A DNA stretch of 64,000 nucleotides. Origin: Streptomyces regalis (GTDB lineage: Bacteria; Actinomycetota; Actinomycetes; Streptomycetales; Streptomycetaceae). This document shows, piece after piece, positions 32,504 through 41,067 of the stretch. The notes under the pieces are model-generated. The model was not told the DNA's origin. It ran no database searches and was given only the letters and a program-made list of their open reading frames with translations. A program made the translations under genes and the position numbers. Positions within the stretch are counted from its first letter, which is position 1; every line of letters begins with the position of its first letter. The DNA lies in assembly GCF_001509475.1 (NCBI RefSeq), contig NZ_LLZG01000277.1, positions 10,772-74,771 on the forward strand, in the 5' to 3' direction.

Positions 32504-33085
32504 ATGGCTGCGTCGAAGTGCACGAAGGTGCGGCTGTGGCGGTGGCGGCGGAGTCCGCTGCGGCGGCGCAGTGACCTCGTCGAGGCCTGGGTCGTGCTGT
32601 GCGGATGGGTGTTCGCGCTGGTCGGCGCCCTGTTCGCGGGCCTGGCGGCGGCGGACGCGGTCGTGCACTCGGCGCAGGAGCAGCAGGCCGAGAGCCGCAA
32701 GGTGACGGCCGTACTGGTGAAGGACGCCGAGGATGTGGGGCCCTCGCGGGTCACCACCGACCATCTCGTCTGGGCGACCGTCCGCTGGACCGCACAGGAC
32801 GGCTCGACCCGCACGGACGAGGCTCGGGTGCCGCCCAAGGCGCAGGCGGGCAGCAAGGTCGAGGTGTGGACCGACCGTCACGGTGTCATCGTCAACGAGC
32901 CGCTGTCCGAGGGCGAGCTGCTGATGCACTCGATCGCCGGGGGCGTCCTGGCCGGGGCGGCCACCGCCGGCATCGTGCTGGGGTCCACCTGGGTGGTACG
33001 GCTGGGGCTGGAACGGCGGCGGCTGGAGCAGTGGGCCGCGGAGTGGGAGCGGATGGACACGCCGTGGGGGTGGAAGACGGGCTGA
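32504..33085 (+). CDS. Rv1733c-type membrane protein
   Basis: A 193-residue membrane protein with two hydrophobic helices, near residues 28-50 (VVLCGWVFALVGALFAGLAAA) and 143-167. Between them is an extracytoplasmic domain of about 90 residues containing TAQDGSTRTDEARVP and GSKVEVWTDRHGVIVNEPL. This topology and the WTDRxG motif are those of actinobacterial Rv1733c-like proteins, which have no known reaction. The ATG at 32504 follows AGGGGG with good spacing; a longer frame from 32405 has no ribosome site. A strong bidirectional hairpin follows. Confidence 0.8.
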   Translation: MAASKCTKVRLWRWRRSPLRRRSDLVEAWVVLCGWVFALVGALFAGLAAADAVVHSAQEQQAESRKVTAVLVKDAEDVGPSRVTTDHLVWATVRWTAQDGSTRTDEARVPPKAQAGSKVEVWTDRHGVIVNEPLSEGELLMHSIAGGVLAGAATAGIVLGSTWVVRLGLERRRLEQWAAEWERMDTPWGWKTG

Positions 33086-33103
33086 CGCGGCTTCGCGCGA
33101 CGT

Positions 33104-33137
33104 GCAGCAGCGCCCGGGGGCTCTCGGGCGCTGCTGC
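33104..33137. terminator. bidirectional terminator hairpin
   Basis: GCAGCAGCGCCCG (33104-33116) pairs perfectly with CGGGCGCTGCTGC (33125-33137) over an 8-nt loop. It lies between convergent genes ending at 33085 and 33140, and can serve both strands. Confidence 0.85.
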
Positions 33138-33139
33138 TG

Positions 33140-33889
33140 TCACTTGACGTCCGCGCTCGGCAGCGCCGACGGTGACGCCGTGTTCAGGTCCTCGAGCCCC
33201 TTGGGGATGGCGAGTGTGAGGACCGGCGAGCCCGGCTGGGGCGCGGGCGGGGTGAGCTGGTCCTTGGGGAGCTTCGGGGGCGTGGTCTGCTGGAAGTTGT
33301 TCTGGTCGAAATTGACCAGGCCCGTCTTCTCCAGGACCGTGATGTGGTCGAGCACGGTGTCGTTCGCCAGGTCGGCCAGCTGACGGACCATGGTGTTCTG
33401 CGTGTTGGCCCGGATCTTCGCGATGACCGGGAAGATCTGCCCGTGTGTCACACGCATGATCGCGACACTGGTGGCGTCGAACTCCTTGCCCGTCTTGGAG
33501 TCCACGGTCGCCACGAACTGCTGCTGCTGCGGGCTGGCCTGGTTGGGCAGGGTGATGCTCAGTTCGGACGCGATCTTGCGACAGGCGAGATCGAGCCTGG
33601 CGTGTCCGACGACCAGGTGCTCGCCGGCCTCCTTCATCTCGGGAGTCGTGCCCCGTTGCATCGCCAGCATGCCCAGCGGGTGCTCCCACAGGCCTGCCGC
33701 GCGAACCTTGACCACGAAGTCCCGGTCGGCCTCGGTCAGCGGCCCGTACCGCGTGTTGGTGATGACGCGGTCCTGGTTGGCGGAGGTGGTCTCCACACCG
33801 AGCATGGCGGGGTAGGCGAGGGCGGAGAGAGTGAGTACGAGGGCGCCTCCCACGAAGACGGTACCTACCATGCGGCGCGAGATGGGCAT
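33140..33889 (-). CDS. DUF4142-domain exported protein
   Basis: A 249-residue protein with an N-terminal membrane anchor or signal (GTVFVGGALVLTLSALAYPA) and a ferritin-like, all-helical DUF4142 domain: LTEADRDFVVKVRAAGLWE, then MKEAGEHLVVGHARLD and VDSKTGKEFDATSVAIMRV. The C-terminus is Pro-rich. DUF4142 proteins are secreted or anchored and of unknown function. ATG 33889 is preceded by AGGAGG. A longer open frame upstream lacks coding character. Confidence 0.85.
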   Translation of the reverse strand: MPISRRMVGTVFVGGALVLTLSALAYPAMLGVETTSANQDRVITNTRYGPLTEADRDFVVKVRAAGLWEHPLGMLAMQRGTTPEMKEAGEHLVVGHARLDLACRKIASELSITLPNQASPQQQQFVATVDSKTGKEFDATSVAIMRVTHGQIFPVIAKIRANTQNTMVRQLADLANDTVLDHITVLEKTGLVNFDQNNFQQTTPPKLPKDQLTPPAPQPGSPVLTLAIPKGLEDLNTASPSALPSADVK

Positions 33890-34225
33890 CGTGCCTTGCC
33901 TCCTGACGTGAGCTGCTCGGTCCCCAGGAGGTACGTAGGGGAGGCGCGAAACAATCACCGGCGCAGGCAAAAAGATGGGGCCCGCTGTGCGTCGTGCGTC
34001 ACATCGGGGGTCTCGGCCGCAGGTGGCGCTCGAAGAGGGCCGTCGTGGCGTCCATGGAATCCCGCCACGGAGCGCCCTCGCGGACTGTCCGGGCCCCGCC
34101 CCCGCGCCCCACCCGCAAGAGGATTCATTGTGATGCACGTCACAAGAGGGCTAGGGTGATAGCGCCTGGAGAAGCCCACTGGGTCGCGGGTCGATCGGCG
34201 GCGTGCGTGCCCGGGTCGGCTTCAG
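33890..34225. other. intergenic region between the DUF4142 gene and the SpoIIE phosphatase
   Basis: About 336 bp between divergent genes. It contains the AGGAGG site of the DUF4142 gene, a GC-rich stretch with no gene I can support, and the Crp-type palindrome at 34128-34145 followed by a possible -10 (TAGGGTGAT). No RNA gene was recognised. Confidence 0.6.
34128..34145. promoter_or_regulatory. Crp-type binding site TTGTGATGCACGTCACAA
   Basis: TTGTGA and TCACAA are perfect inverted arms with a 6-nt centre. The core fits the GTG-N6-GNCAC form known for Streptomyces Crp. It ends 81 nt before the start of the SpoIIE-type phosphatase, with a plausible -10 element between. Confidence 0.6.
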
Positions 34226-37200
34226 GTGAGGGAAGTGATCCCTTTGACCGTGACCTGGGACGGCATCGGCGGGCTCGTCGATGCGCACGAACGCTTTCTC
34301 GCCGGTTCACTGGTCGAGTCGGACGTCCGGGACTCGGTGCTCGATTCGTGGAAGCGATGCCGCTCCGTCGGGCTCGAGCCGCACCGGCTGGTGGTCCGCT
34401 ACACCGAGGACGTGGCACTGGACGACCGGTTGCTGCGCGCTGTCGACCCGGTTCTGAAGGACCTGGCCGCCTCGCTCACCGACGTGGGGATGACCATCGC
34501 CCTGTGCGACGGACAGGGGCGGATGGTCCAGCGGCTCGGCGGTGGCCGACAGCTGTGCGAGCGCCTCGACGAGGTGCGGTTCGCGCCCGGGTTCGACGCC
34601 TCGGAAGCCGTCGTGGGCACCAACGGTGTCGGCACCGCCCTCGCCGAGCGCGGCCCGGTCTATGTCGCCGGCCGGGAGCACTTCGCCGACTGCCTGCAGC
34701 CCTTCGCCTGTGCGGGCGCGCCCGTCCGGGACCCGCTCAGCGGGCGCATCGAGGCCGTCCTCGACCTCACCTGCCTGCGCGACCAGGGTGACCCGGCCAT
34801 GGTGCGGATGGTCCGCGACGCCGCCCGGGACATCGAGGCCCGGCTGCTGGAGCAGGCCTCCCAGCGGGAACGTGCGCTCCTCGCCGCGTACCGGCGGGCC
34901 GACGGCCACGCGCGGGGCTGGCCGAAGCAGCCCGAGGGGCCGGCGTTCGGTCACGCCGTCGACTCCCTCGGCCGGATCGATCTGGCGGTGCTGCGCGAGA
35001 GGGCCGAGGAACTCATCGCCTCACCGCGTCGCCCCTTCGCCGAGGTCACCCTGCCCAGCGGCCGGACCGCCACCCTGTTGCGCCGGCAGGTCAGGGGTGC
35101 GGCGGGCGAGGTCGGCGTCGCCGTCGAGGCCCGCGTCCTCGGGGGCCCGAGGCTGCGTCACGTCCGCCCGGCGCCGTCGGCCCTGCAGGCTCTGGTCGCA
35201 TCGGACGTGCCGAGCACGCTCGGGTCGGCCGTGCAGGCCGGGACGGCCGGGCGCGTCGGGCCGCCCACGGCCGGCGAGCCCGCACCGCCCGTGCCGCAAT
35301 CGGCCACAGCACCGCCTGCCACGACGCGCACCGTCGTCCCCGCCCCCGCCGGACTGCCCCCGAGCGCCCCCAACACCGACGGGAGCGGGAGCGGCGTCAT
35401 GCGCACGGTCGTATCCCCGTCGCAGCCGCCGCCCATCCGGCCCGCGCCGGACGGTGGGGGCGACAAAGGCGGCGCCGCACCCACCCTCGTACCCGCACCT
35501 CAACCCGCCACCACCCAACCCGAGTTCGACGGCGACGGCGGCGGTGCCGAAGGGTGGCTGCTCCTCGTCGGTGAGCCCGGGGTCGGCCGGCTGGCGATGC
35601 TGGCGCGGCGGCGGCTGGAGCTGCTGCACGACGCGAGCGTCCGGATCGGCACCACCCTGGATGTCACCCGCACCGCGGAGGAACTCGCCGAGGTGACCGT
35701 CCCCCGGTTCGCCGACTTCGTCGCCGTCGATCTGCCCGACTCCGTGCTGCGCGGCGAGGAACCGGAAGCACTGGGCGGGGAGACCGCGCTGCGCCGGGTC
35801 GCCATCCGCGCCGCACGCAAGGAGCCCCACAATCTGTACGACGTCGGTGACCTGGTCGAATACGTCCCGTCCACGCCGCAGGCCCGCTGTCTGGAAACCC
35901 GGCAGTCCGTGCTCGAACCCGTCCTGGCGGCTGCGGGCGGCTGGATCGCGCAGGACCCGGCGCGGCTGGAACGGGTGCTGGCGGCGGGCATCCACTCCCT
36001 GATCACCGTGCCGTTGCGGGCCCGGGGCACCACCCTCGGCGTGGTCAGCTTCTACCGCTCGCTGCAGCCCGCCGCCTTCGAGGACGACGACCTGTCCCTG
36101 GCGCAGGAGCTGTCCGGCCGCGCGGCGATCTGCATCGACAACGCCCGCCGCTACACCCGCGAGCACAACACCGCCCTCACCCTGCAGCGCAGCCTGCTGC
36201 CCCGGGGCCGTTCCGAGCAGAGCGCCGTCGAGGTCGCCTACCGCTACCTGCCGGCGCAGGCCGGTGTCGGCGGCGACTGGTTCGACGTCATCCCGCTGTC
36301 CGGCGCCCGCGTCGCGCTGGTCGTCGGCGACGTCGTCGGGCACGGTCTGTACGCCGCCGCCACGATGGGCCGCCTGCGCACGGCGGTCCACAACTTCTGC
36401 GCACTCGACCTGCCGCCCGACGACCTCCTCACCCACCTCGACGACCTGGTCGGCCGGCTCGACCGCGGCGAGGGCTGGGCGGCGGAGAACACCCCCGACT
36501 CCGGCATCGTCGGCGCCACCTGTCTGTACGCCGTCTACGACCCGGTGTCCCGGCGCTGCACCCTCACCCGCGCCGGGCACCCCCAACCCGCGGTCGTCGC
36601 CCCCGACGGCACGGTCGAGTTCGTCGACCTGCCCTCCTGCCCTCCCCTGGGCCTCGGCGGCACGCCCTTCGAGACGATCGAGCTGGAGCTGGCCGAGGGC
36701 AGTCAACTCGTGCTCTACACCGACGGTCTGATCGAGGACCGGCATCGTGACATCGACGCCGGCATGGACCAACTGCGCACCGTCCTGGCCCGCGTCGGCC
36801 GCCGGCCGGAGGAGACCTGCGAGGCCGTCCTCGACGCCCTGCTCCCGGCCCGCCCCAGCGACGACATCGCCCTGCTCGTCGCCCGCACCCACACCCTGGG
36901 CGCCGACCGCGTGGCCCAGTGGGACCTGCCCAGCGACCCGGCGGTCGTCTCCCGTGCGCGGACGGCGGTCACCGACCAGCTCGCCGCCTGGGGCCTCGAC
37001 GACCTGTCCTTCAGCACCGAGCTGATCGCCAGCGAACTGGTCACCAACGTCATCCGGCACGCCACCGGACCCGTCCAGCTTCGCCTGCTCCGCGACCGCG
37101 CCCTGATCTGCGAGGTCTCCGACGGCAGCAGCACCTCACCGCGCCTGCGCCGGGCCCGCAGCACCGACGAGGGCGGCCGCGGTCTGTTCCTCGTCGCCCA

Positions 37201-37273
37201 GCTCACCGAGCGCTGGGGAACGCGGTACACCCCCGACGGCAAGGTCATCTGGACGGAGCAGCCGCTGCCGTGA
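34226..37273 (+). CDS. multidomain SpoIIE-type phosphatase (GAF-GAF-PP2C-HATPase)
   Basis: Large cytoplasmic signalling protein of about 1,015 residues. Residues about 20-210 resemble the N-terminal GAF region of AcoR-type activators (SVLDSWKRCRSVGLEP, VVGTNGVGTALAERG). A Pro/Ala/Thr-rich linker covers about 330-425. A second GAF follows (about 440-640), then the SpoIIE PP2C core (AGVGGDWFDVIPLSG, GDVVGHGLYAA, LYTDGLIED; about 655-880). The end is an anti-sigma-type HATPase (SELVTNVIRHATG, GGRGLFLVAQL). It probably controls an anti-sigma/anti-anti-sigma switch. The start is uncertain among GTG 34226, 34235 and 34247. Its stop overlaps the convergent peptidase by 29 bp. Confidence 0.88.
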   Translation: MREVIPLTVTWDGIGGLVDAHERFLAGSLVESDVRDSVLDSWKRCRSVGLEPHRLVVRYTEDVALDDRLLRAVDPVLKDLAASLTDVGMTIALCDGQGRMVQRLGGGRQLCERLDEVRFAPGFDASEAVVGTNGVGTALAERGPVYVAGREHFADCLQPFACAGAPVRDPLSGRIEAVLDLTCLRDQGDPAMVRMVRDAARDIEARLLEQASQRERALLAAYRRADGHARGWPKQPEGPAFGHAVDSLGRIDLAVLRERAEELIASPRRPFAEVTLPSGRTATLLRRQVRGAAGEVGVAVEARVLGGPRLRHVRPAPSALQALVASDVPSTLGSAVQAGTAGRVGPPTAGEPAPPVPQSATAPPATTRTVVPAPAGLPPSAPNTDGSGSGVMRTVVSPSQPPPIRPAPDGGGDKGGAAPTLVPAPQPATTQPEFDGDGGGAEGWLLLVGEPGVGRLAMLARRRLELLHDASVRIGTTLDVTRTAEELAEVTVPRFADFVAVDLPDSVLRGEEPEALGGETALRRVAIRAARKEPHNLYDVGDLVEYVPSTPQARCLETRQSVLEPVLAAAGGWIAQDPARLERVLAAGIHSLITVPLRARGTTLGVVSFYRSLQPAAFEDDDLSLAQELSGRAAICIDNARRYTREHNTALTLQRSLLPRGRSEQSAVEVAYRYLPAQAGVGGDWFDVIPLSGARVALVVGDVVGHGLYAAATMGRLRTAVHNFCALDLPPDDLLTHLDDLVGRLDRGEGWAAENTPDSGIVGATCLYAVYDPVSRRCTLTRAGHPQPAVVAPDGTVEFVDLPSCPPLGLGGTPFETIELELAEGSQLVLYTDGLIEDRHRDIDAGMDQLRTVLARVGRRPEETCEAVLDALLPARPSDDIALLVARTHTLGADRVAQWDLPSDPAVVSRARTAVTDQLAAWGLDDLSFSTELIASELVTNVIRHATGPVQLRLLRDRALICEVSDGSSTSPRLRRARSTDEGGRGLFLVAQLTERWGTRYTPDGKVIWTEQPLP

Positions 37274-38753
37274 CCGGCAGTCCCGGTCCGGAGCAGCGCA
37301 CATCGGCCGCGGGCACCGTCCCGTCGACGAGATGGGCGGCGACCGCCCTGTCCACGCACGCGTTGCCGCGGCTGGCGAACACGCCGTGCGAGTAGTCGTC
37401 GTCGAGGGTGACCAGGCGGGAGCCGGGCAACACCTCCCGCAGCCGGCGGGCGCCTTCGATCGGGGTCACCGGGTCGTGCGCGGACGCGACGAGCAGGACG
37501 GGCGGAGCGGCCGGGCTGCCCAGCGGGGTGCGGTGGTCCGGGCGGTGGTGCCAGTACGCGCAGGTCGACGCCTCCAGGCCGGTCAGGACCGGCTGCGGGT
37601 CGACCCGTCGTATGCGCCGTATGTCCGCCACGACCTCCCGGGGCGTCGGCACCGGACCGTCCGCGCACTTCACGATCCGGTTGGCCGCCTGGTAGTTGCG
37701 GGATTCCGGGCTGTCGAAGGCGGAGGCGGGGCGCAGGCCGTCCGGGCTGCCGTCGGTCAGATAGGCGCGCAGCCCGTCGGCCAGGCCCGCCCAGCGCTCG
37801 GTGCGGCCCAGGGCCCGGTAGACGGCGCGGTCGAACTCCGCCGGGCCGAAGCCGTTCACCGGGTCGGCGGCGAGTCCTCGGCGTACGCGCAGATACGACC
37901 GCCGTACGGCATCCGCGCCGACGCCCAGCCCGAAGCGCTCCGCGTGCGCTGCCGTCCAGGCGAAGAAGGTGTCGCGGGCGCGCAGCATCGCCCGGCTCTG
38001 GATCACGTCGAAGTCGTGCCAGTCCCACGGGCCGACCACACTGTCCAGCACCATGCGGCCGACCCGGTGCGGAAAGCGCGCCACGTAGGCCGCGCCCAGG
38101 TAACTGCCGTACGAGACCCCGAGGAAGCTCGTGCGCGGCTCGCCCAGCGCGGCGCGGATCGCGTCCATGTCGTACGCCGTCTGCTCGGTGGACAGGTACG
38201 GCAGCACCTGCGCACCCGCGCCCGTCGCGCAGTCGTCGGCCATGTGCCGTTGGGACGTGAGGTACGTGCGCTCGGCCCAAGGCGTCGTCGGCACCGGGTC
38301 CGCTCCCGGAGCGGTGAACAGGCCGCCCATCGCGCCGCAGTCCACCGGCGCGCTGTGGCCGACGCCGCGTGGATCGAAGCCGATGACGTCGTACGAACGC
38401 CGCACGCTCGCGGGGAGTTTGGCGCGCTTGGTCACCGCGTAGGGGAGCCCGGAGCCGCCCGGCCCGCCCGGGTTCACCAGCAGGATGCCGCGCCGTTCGG
38501 CCGGCGTGCCGGAGGCGGGGACGCGGGAGACGGCGATCTCGATGCGCGGTCCGGACGGGCGTTGCCGGTCCAGCGGGACGGTGAGGCGTCCGCACTCCAC
38601 GCGGTCCGGTGCGGGCGGCCTCGGTACGGAGTCCGGGCAGGCGCCGAAGGTGAGGGACGCCGACGACCCCCGGGCGGGGGTGGCCGTGGGGAGCAGGGTG
38701 GCCGCGGCCACGAGGGCGCACAGCAGGGCGGTGGGGCGGGGCAGGACGGACAA
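37245..38753 (-). CDS. secreted alpha/beta-hydrolase, tripeptidyl aminopeptidase (SlpD/Tap) type
   Basis: Exported serine peptidase-like protein of 502 residues: signal peptide (ALLCALVAAATLLPTATPARG), then an alpha/beta-hydrolase core with VNPGGPGGSG (oxyanion region), GFDPRGVGHS, and nucleophile elbow GVSYGSYLG. The C-terminal TAP-like lid carries ASAHDPVTPIEGA and DDDYSHGVF with the catalytic Asp and His. These enzymes clip tripeptides or short peptides outside the cell. It appears to start with TTG at 38753, preceded by GGAAAG. It is divergent from the metallophore-like operon, and the Zur box at 38808 lies in the shared region. Confidence 0.88.
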   Translation of the reverse strand: MSVLPRPTALLCALVAAATLLPTATPARGSSASLTFGACPDSVPRPPAPDRVECGRLTVPLDRQRPSGPRIEIAVSRVPASGTPAERRGILLVNPGGPGGSGLPYAVTKRAKLPASVRRSYDVIGFDPRGVGHSAPVDCGAMGGLFTAPGADPVPTTPWAERTYLTSQRHMADDCATGAGAQVLPYLSTEQTAYDMDAIRAALGEPRTSFLGVSYGSYLGAAYVARFPHRVGRMVLDSVVGPWDWHDFDVIQSRAMLRARDTFFAWTAAHAERFGLGVGADAVRRSYLRVRRGLAADPVNGFGPAEFDRAVYRALGRTERWAGLADGLRAYLTDGSPDGLRPASAFDSPESRNYQAANRIVKCADGPVPTPREVVADIRRIRRVDPQPVLTGLEASTCAYWHHRPDHRTPLGSPAAPPVLLVASAHDPVTPIEGARRLREVLPGSRLVTLDDDYSHGVFASRGNACVDRAVAAHLVDGTVPAADVRCSGPGLPVTAAAAPSR

Positions 38754-38807
38754 GGTCTTTCCGACTCTCCGAAGGCTGGGTAAGGCGGGTGAGAACGGGG
38801 TGGTAAA

Positions 38808-38822
38808 TGAAAATGATTATCG
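38808..38822. promoter_or_regulatory. Zur box TGAAAATGATTATCG
   Basis: It matches the Streptomyces Zur consensus TGAAAATGATTTTCA at 13 of 15 positions, including the first 11. It merges into ATTATCGATAAT, a second perfect palindrome (38817-38828). It lies 93 nt before the ATP-grasp start and 55 nt before the divergent peptidase start. The same bases have some Fur-box resemblance, so the metal is most likely but not certainly zinc. Confidence 0.72.
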
Positions 38823-38914
38823 ATAATGTGTGCGCGTCAAGTCCGGCACCCCTCCGACCGAGGGGCGCCCCGGGCTGCCTTGACGTCTGAACTCACGGCA
38901 CGCAAAGGGGAGTT

Positions 38915-40171
38915 GTGGCTCATCTGCTGGTGGTAGAGAGCTGGGTCGGGTCGATGAGCAGGCTGCTGCCACGGGCGATCCGGGAGAGCGGACACGAGTT
39001 CACCTTCCTCACCCGGGACCTGCATCACTACCTGCGCTCGGCGCCCGAGGGGACGGCACACCCGCTGCTCGGCGCCCGCAATGTGCTCACAACCGACACC
39101 AACGACGTCGACGCCCTGCTGCCCGAGGCGGAGCGGCTGCACTCGGTGCTGGGCTTCGACGGCGTGGTCACCTCCTGCGACTACTACCTGCCGACGGTGG
39201 CCCGGATCGCCGGCCATCTCGGCCTGCCCGGCCCCGGCCCCGAGGCGGTGCACAACGCCTGCCGCAAGGACGCCACCCGCCGCATCCTCGCCGACGCGGG
39301 CCTGCCCGGACCGCGATTCGCCATCCACGAGGAGTGGGCCGACCTCGCGCGGGCCGCGAAGGAGATCGGCTACCCGCTGGTCGTCAAGCCGGTCGACCTG
39401 TGCGCGGGCATGTACGTGCGGCGCGTCGACGACGAGGCCCAACTCGCCGAGGCCTTCCGCGCATTGGCCGACTTCCCGGTCAACGCCCGGGGACAGCGGC
39501 GCACCTCCGCCGTGCTCCTCGAGGAACTTCTCGACGGCCCCGAGGTGAGCGTCGAGACCGTGTCGTACGGGGGTGCGGTGCACCTGATCGGCGTCACCGA
39601 CAAGAGCATCGGCGGAGCGCCCGCCTTCATCGAGACCGGCCACATGTTCCCGGCCGCCCTGCCGCTCGCCGACATCGACGCCGCCGAGCAGACCACGCTC
39701 GGCGCGCTCAAGGCGCTCGGGCTGACGGACGGGGTCGTGGCGCACACCGAGATCAAGCTGACCTCCGCCGGGCCGCGCGTGGTCGAGGTCAACCCCCGGC
39801 CCGCCGGCAACCGCATCACCGAGCTCGTCCGCCATGTCACCGGCATCGACCTCGCCGCCGCCTGCGTGGACGTCGCCCTCGGCCGCGAACCCGACCTCCG
39901 GCGCACGGCCACCGGCCTGCGCAGCGCCGCCATCGGCTTCCTCGTCCCGGACCGCGCGGGCAGGCTCGAAACGCTCGACGCCGGTCGACTCGCCGACGAA
40001 CCCAGCGTGTTGGAGGTGCAGCTCGCCGAGCCCGGCAAGGTCGTGAAGGCGGCGGGCAGCAACAACGAGTACCTGGGCCACGTCATGGCCGGCGACCCGG
40101 ACGGACCCGGCGCCCGCGACCGCGTGCAGAACCTGCTGGCCGGGCTGCGCGCGGGACTGGTGATCCGATGA
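38915..40171 (+). CDS. ATP-grasp ligase of the metallophore-like operon
   Basis: ATP-dependent carboxylate-amine ligase of 418 residues, cytoplasmic. An N-terminal Rossmann-like part is followed by the ATP-grasp fold: YPLVVKPVDLCAGMYV (adenine and phosphate strand-loop), VLLEELLDGPEVSVETV (hinge), and HTEIKLTSAGPRVVEVNPRPAGNRI (Mg-binding Glu/Asn). It resembles L-amino-acid ligases that form dipeptides, so it probably joins amino-acid-derived units of a small product. GTG 38915 has AAGGGGAG upstream. First gene of a ten-gene operon behind a Zur box; its stop overlaps the next start (ATGA). Confidence 0.87.
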   Translation: MAHLLVVESWVGSMSRLLPRAIRESGHEFTFLTRDLHHYLRSAPEGTAHPLLGARNVLTTDTNDVDALLPEAERLHSVLGFDGVVTSCDYYLPTVARIAGHLGLPGPGPEAVHNACRKDATRRILADAGLPGPRFAIHEEWADLARAAKEIGYPLVVKPVDLCAGMYVRRVDDEAQLAEAFRALADFPVNARGQRRTSAVLLEELLDGPEVSVETVSYGGAVHLIGVTDKSIGGAPAFIETGHMFPAALPLADIDAAEQTTLGALKALGLTDGVVAHTEIKLTSAGPRVVEVNPRPAGNRITELVRHVTGIDLAAACVDVALGREPDLRRTATGLRSAAIGFLVPDRAGRLETLDAGRLADEPSVLEVQLAEPGKVVKAAGSNNEYLGHVMAGDPDGPGARDRVQNLLAGLRAGLVIR

Positions 40172-41067
40172 CCGCCGTCAGCGCCTCGCCGACGGCGCGT
40201 GGCCGGACGTACGACGATCTCGTCGCCCGCGCCCTCGAGGGCGCCCTCGGCCCCGACCCCCGCACCCAGCGGATCGCCGTCGCTTTCACCACCCGGCAGG
40301 CCGTACGGCACGACGGGCGCGGCACCGGCTACCGCAACGAGGTGCTCAGCCTGCGCCTCGCCGAGGCCGTCGGCTCGTGCGCCGTCGAACCCGGGGAACT
40401 GCCCGACAGCGCGCTCGACGACTGCGTCGGCGCCGACGTGGCACGGCTGCTGGAGCATCCGCTGGCGGCGGTGCGGGTGGCCGCCCTGGACGCCTATCTG
40501 ATGCACGTCACCCCGCACACACCGGACCACGGGGCGCTGCCCGTCGCGCTGCCCGCCGGGTCGTCGCTGGAGAAGTCGAAGGCCAGGGCGAGGGCCGTGG
40601 TCGAGCTGCTGGACCTCCCGGCCGGGGGCACGGTGCTGGTGGTCGGTGTCGTCAACTCCCTGCTGGAGGCGCTGCGTTCGCGCCGGATCGGCTATGTGCC
40701 GTGCGACCTCAAGGGCGGGGTGACGGAGTGGAGCGAGCCGGTTGTCGCCGACGCGCTCGCCGCGGCCGGTGGCTGTGACGCGCTGCTGGTGTCCGGGATG
40801 ACCCTGGGCAACGGCACCTTCGAGCCGCTGCGCGAGCACGCGCTGCGGCACGGCAAGCAACTGGTGATGTTCGCGCAGACCGGCAGCGCGGTCCTGCCCC
40901 GTCTCCTGGGGCACGGCGTGAGCGCGGTGTGCGCGGAGCCGTACCCCTTCTTCTGGCTCGACGGCGGGCCCGGGGTCGTCCACCGGTACCGGGCTGCCGG
41001 GGGCGGGGATCGGCGCGGATCTTCCGAGGTCGGGCAGCTGCACGGAACCTCCGGAGGTGTGCGATGA
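40168..41067 (+). CDS. DUF4213/DUF364 Rossmann-like protein, putative metal-chelation family
   Basis: A 299-residue protein. The N-terminus (TYDDLVARALEGAL, IAVAFTTRQAVRHDG) matches the enolase-N-like DUF4213 part, and residues about 145-275 the DUF364 Rossmann-like part (GTVLVVGVVNSLLEALRSR, CDALLVSGMTLGNGTFE). Family DUF364 is annotated as putative heavy-metal chelation and occurs near metal systems, but no reaction is established. Here it might handle the metal-product complex or catalyse an unrecognised step. It is coupled by ATGA overlaps on both sides. Confidence 0.8.
   Translation: MTAVSASPTARGRTYDDLVARALEGALGPDPRTQRIAVAFTTRQAVRHDGRGTGYRNEVLSLRLAEAVGSCAVEPGELPDSALDDCVGADVARLLEHPLAAVRVAALDAYLMHVTPHTPDHGALPVALPAGSSLEKSKARARAVVELLDLPAGGTVLVVGVVNSLLEALRSRRIGYVPCDLKGGVTEWSEPVVADALAAAGGCDALLVSGMTLGNGTFEPLREHALRHGKQLVMFAQTGSAVLPRLLGHGVSAVCAEPYPFFWLDGGPGVVHRYRAAGGGDRRGSSEVGQLHGTSGGVR

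Noticed and set aside
38800..38830. Fur box instead of Zur box
   Set aside because: The AT-rich palindrome has partial Fur resemblance, but the first 11 bases equal the Streptomyces Zur consensus. Actinobacterial iron control normally uses the different iron box seen at 51441.
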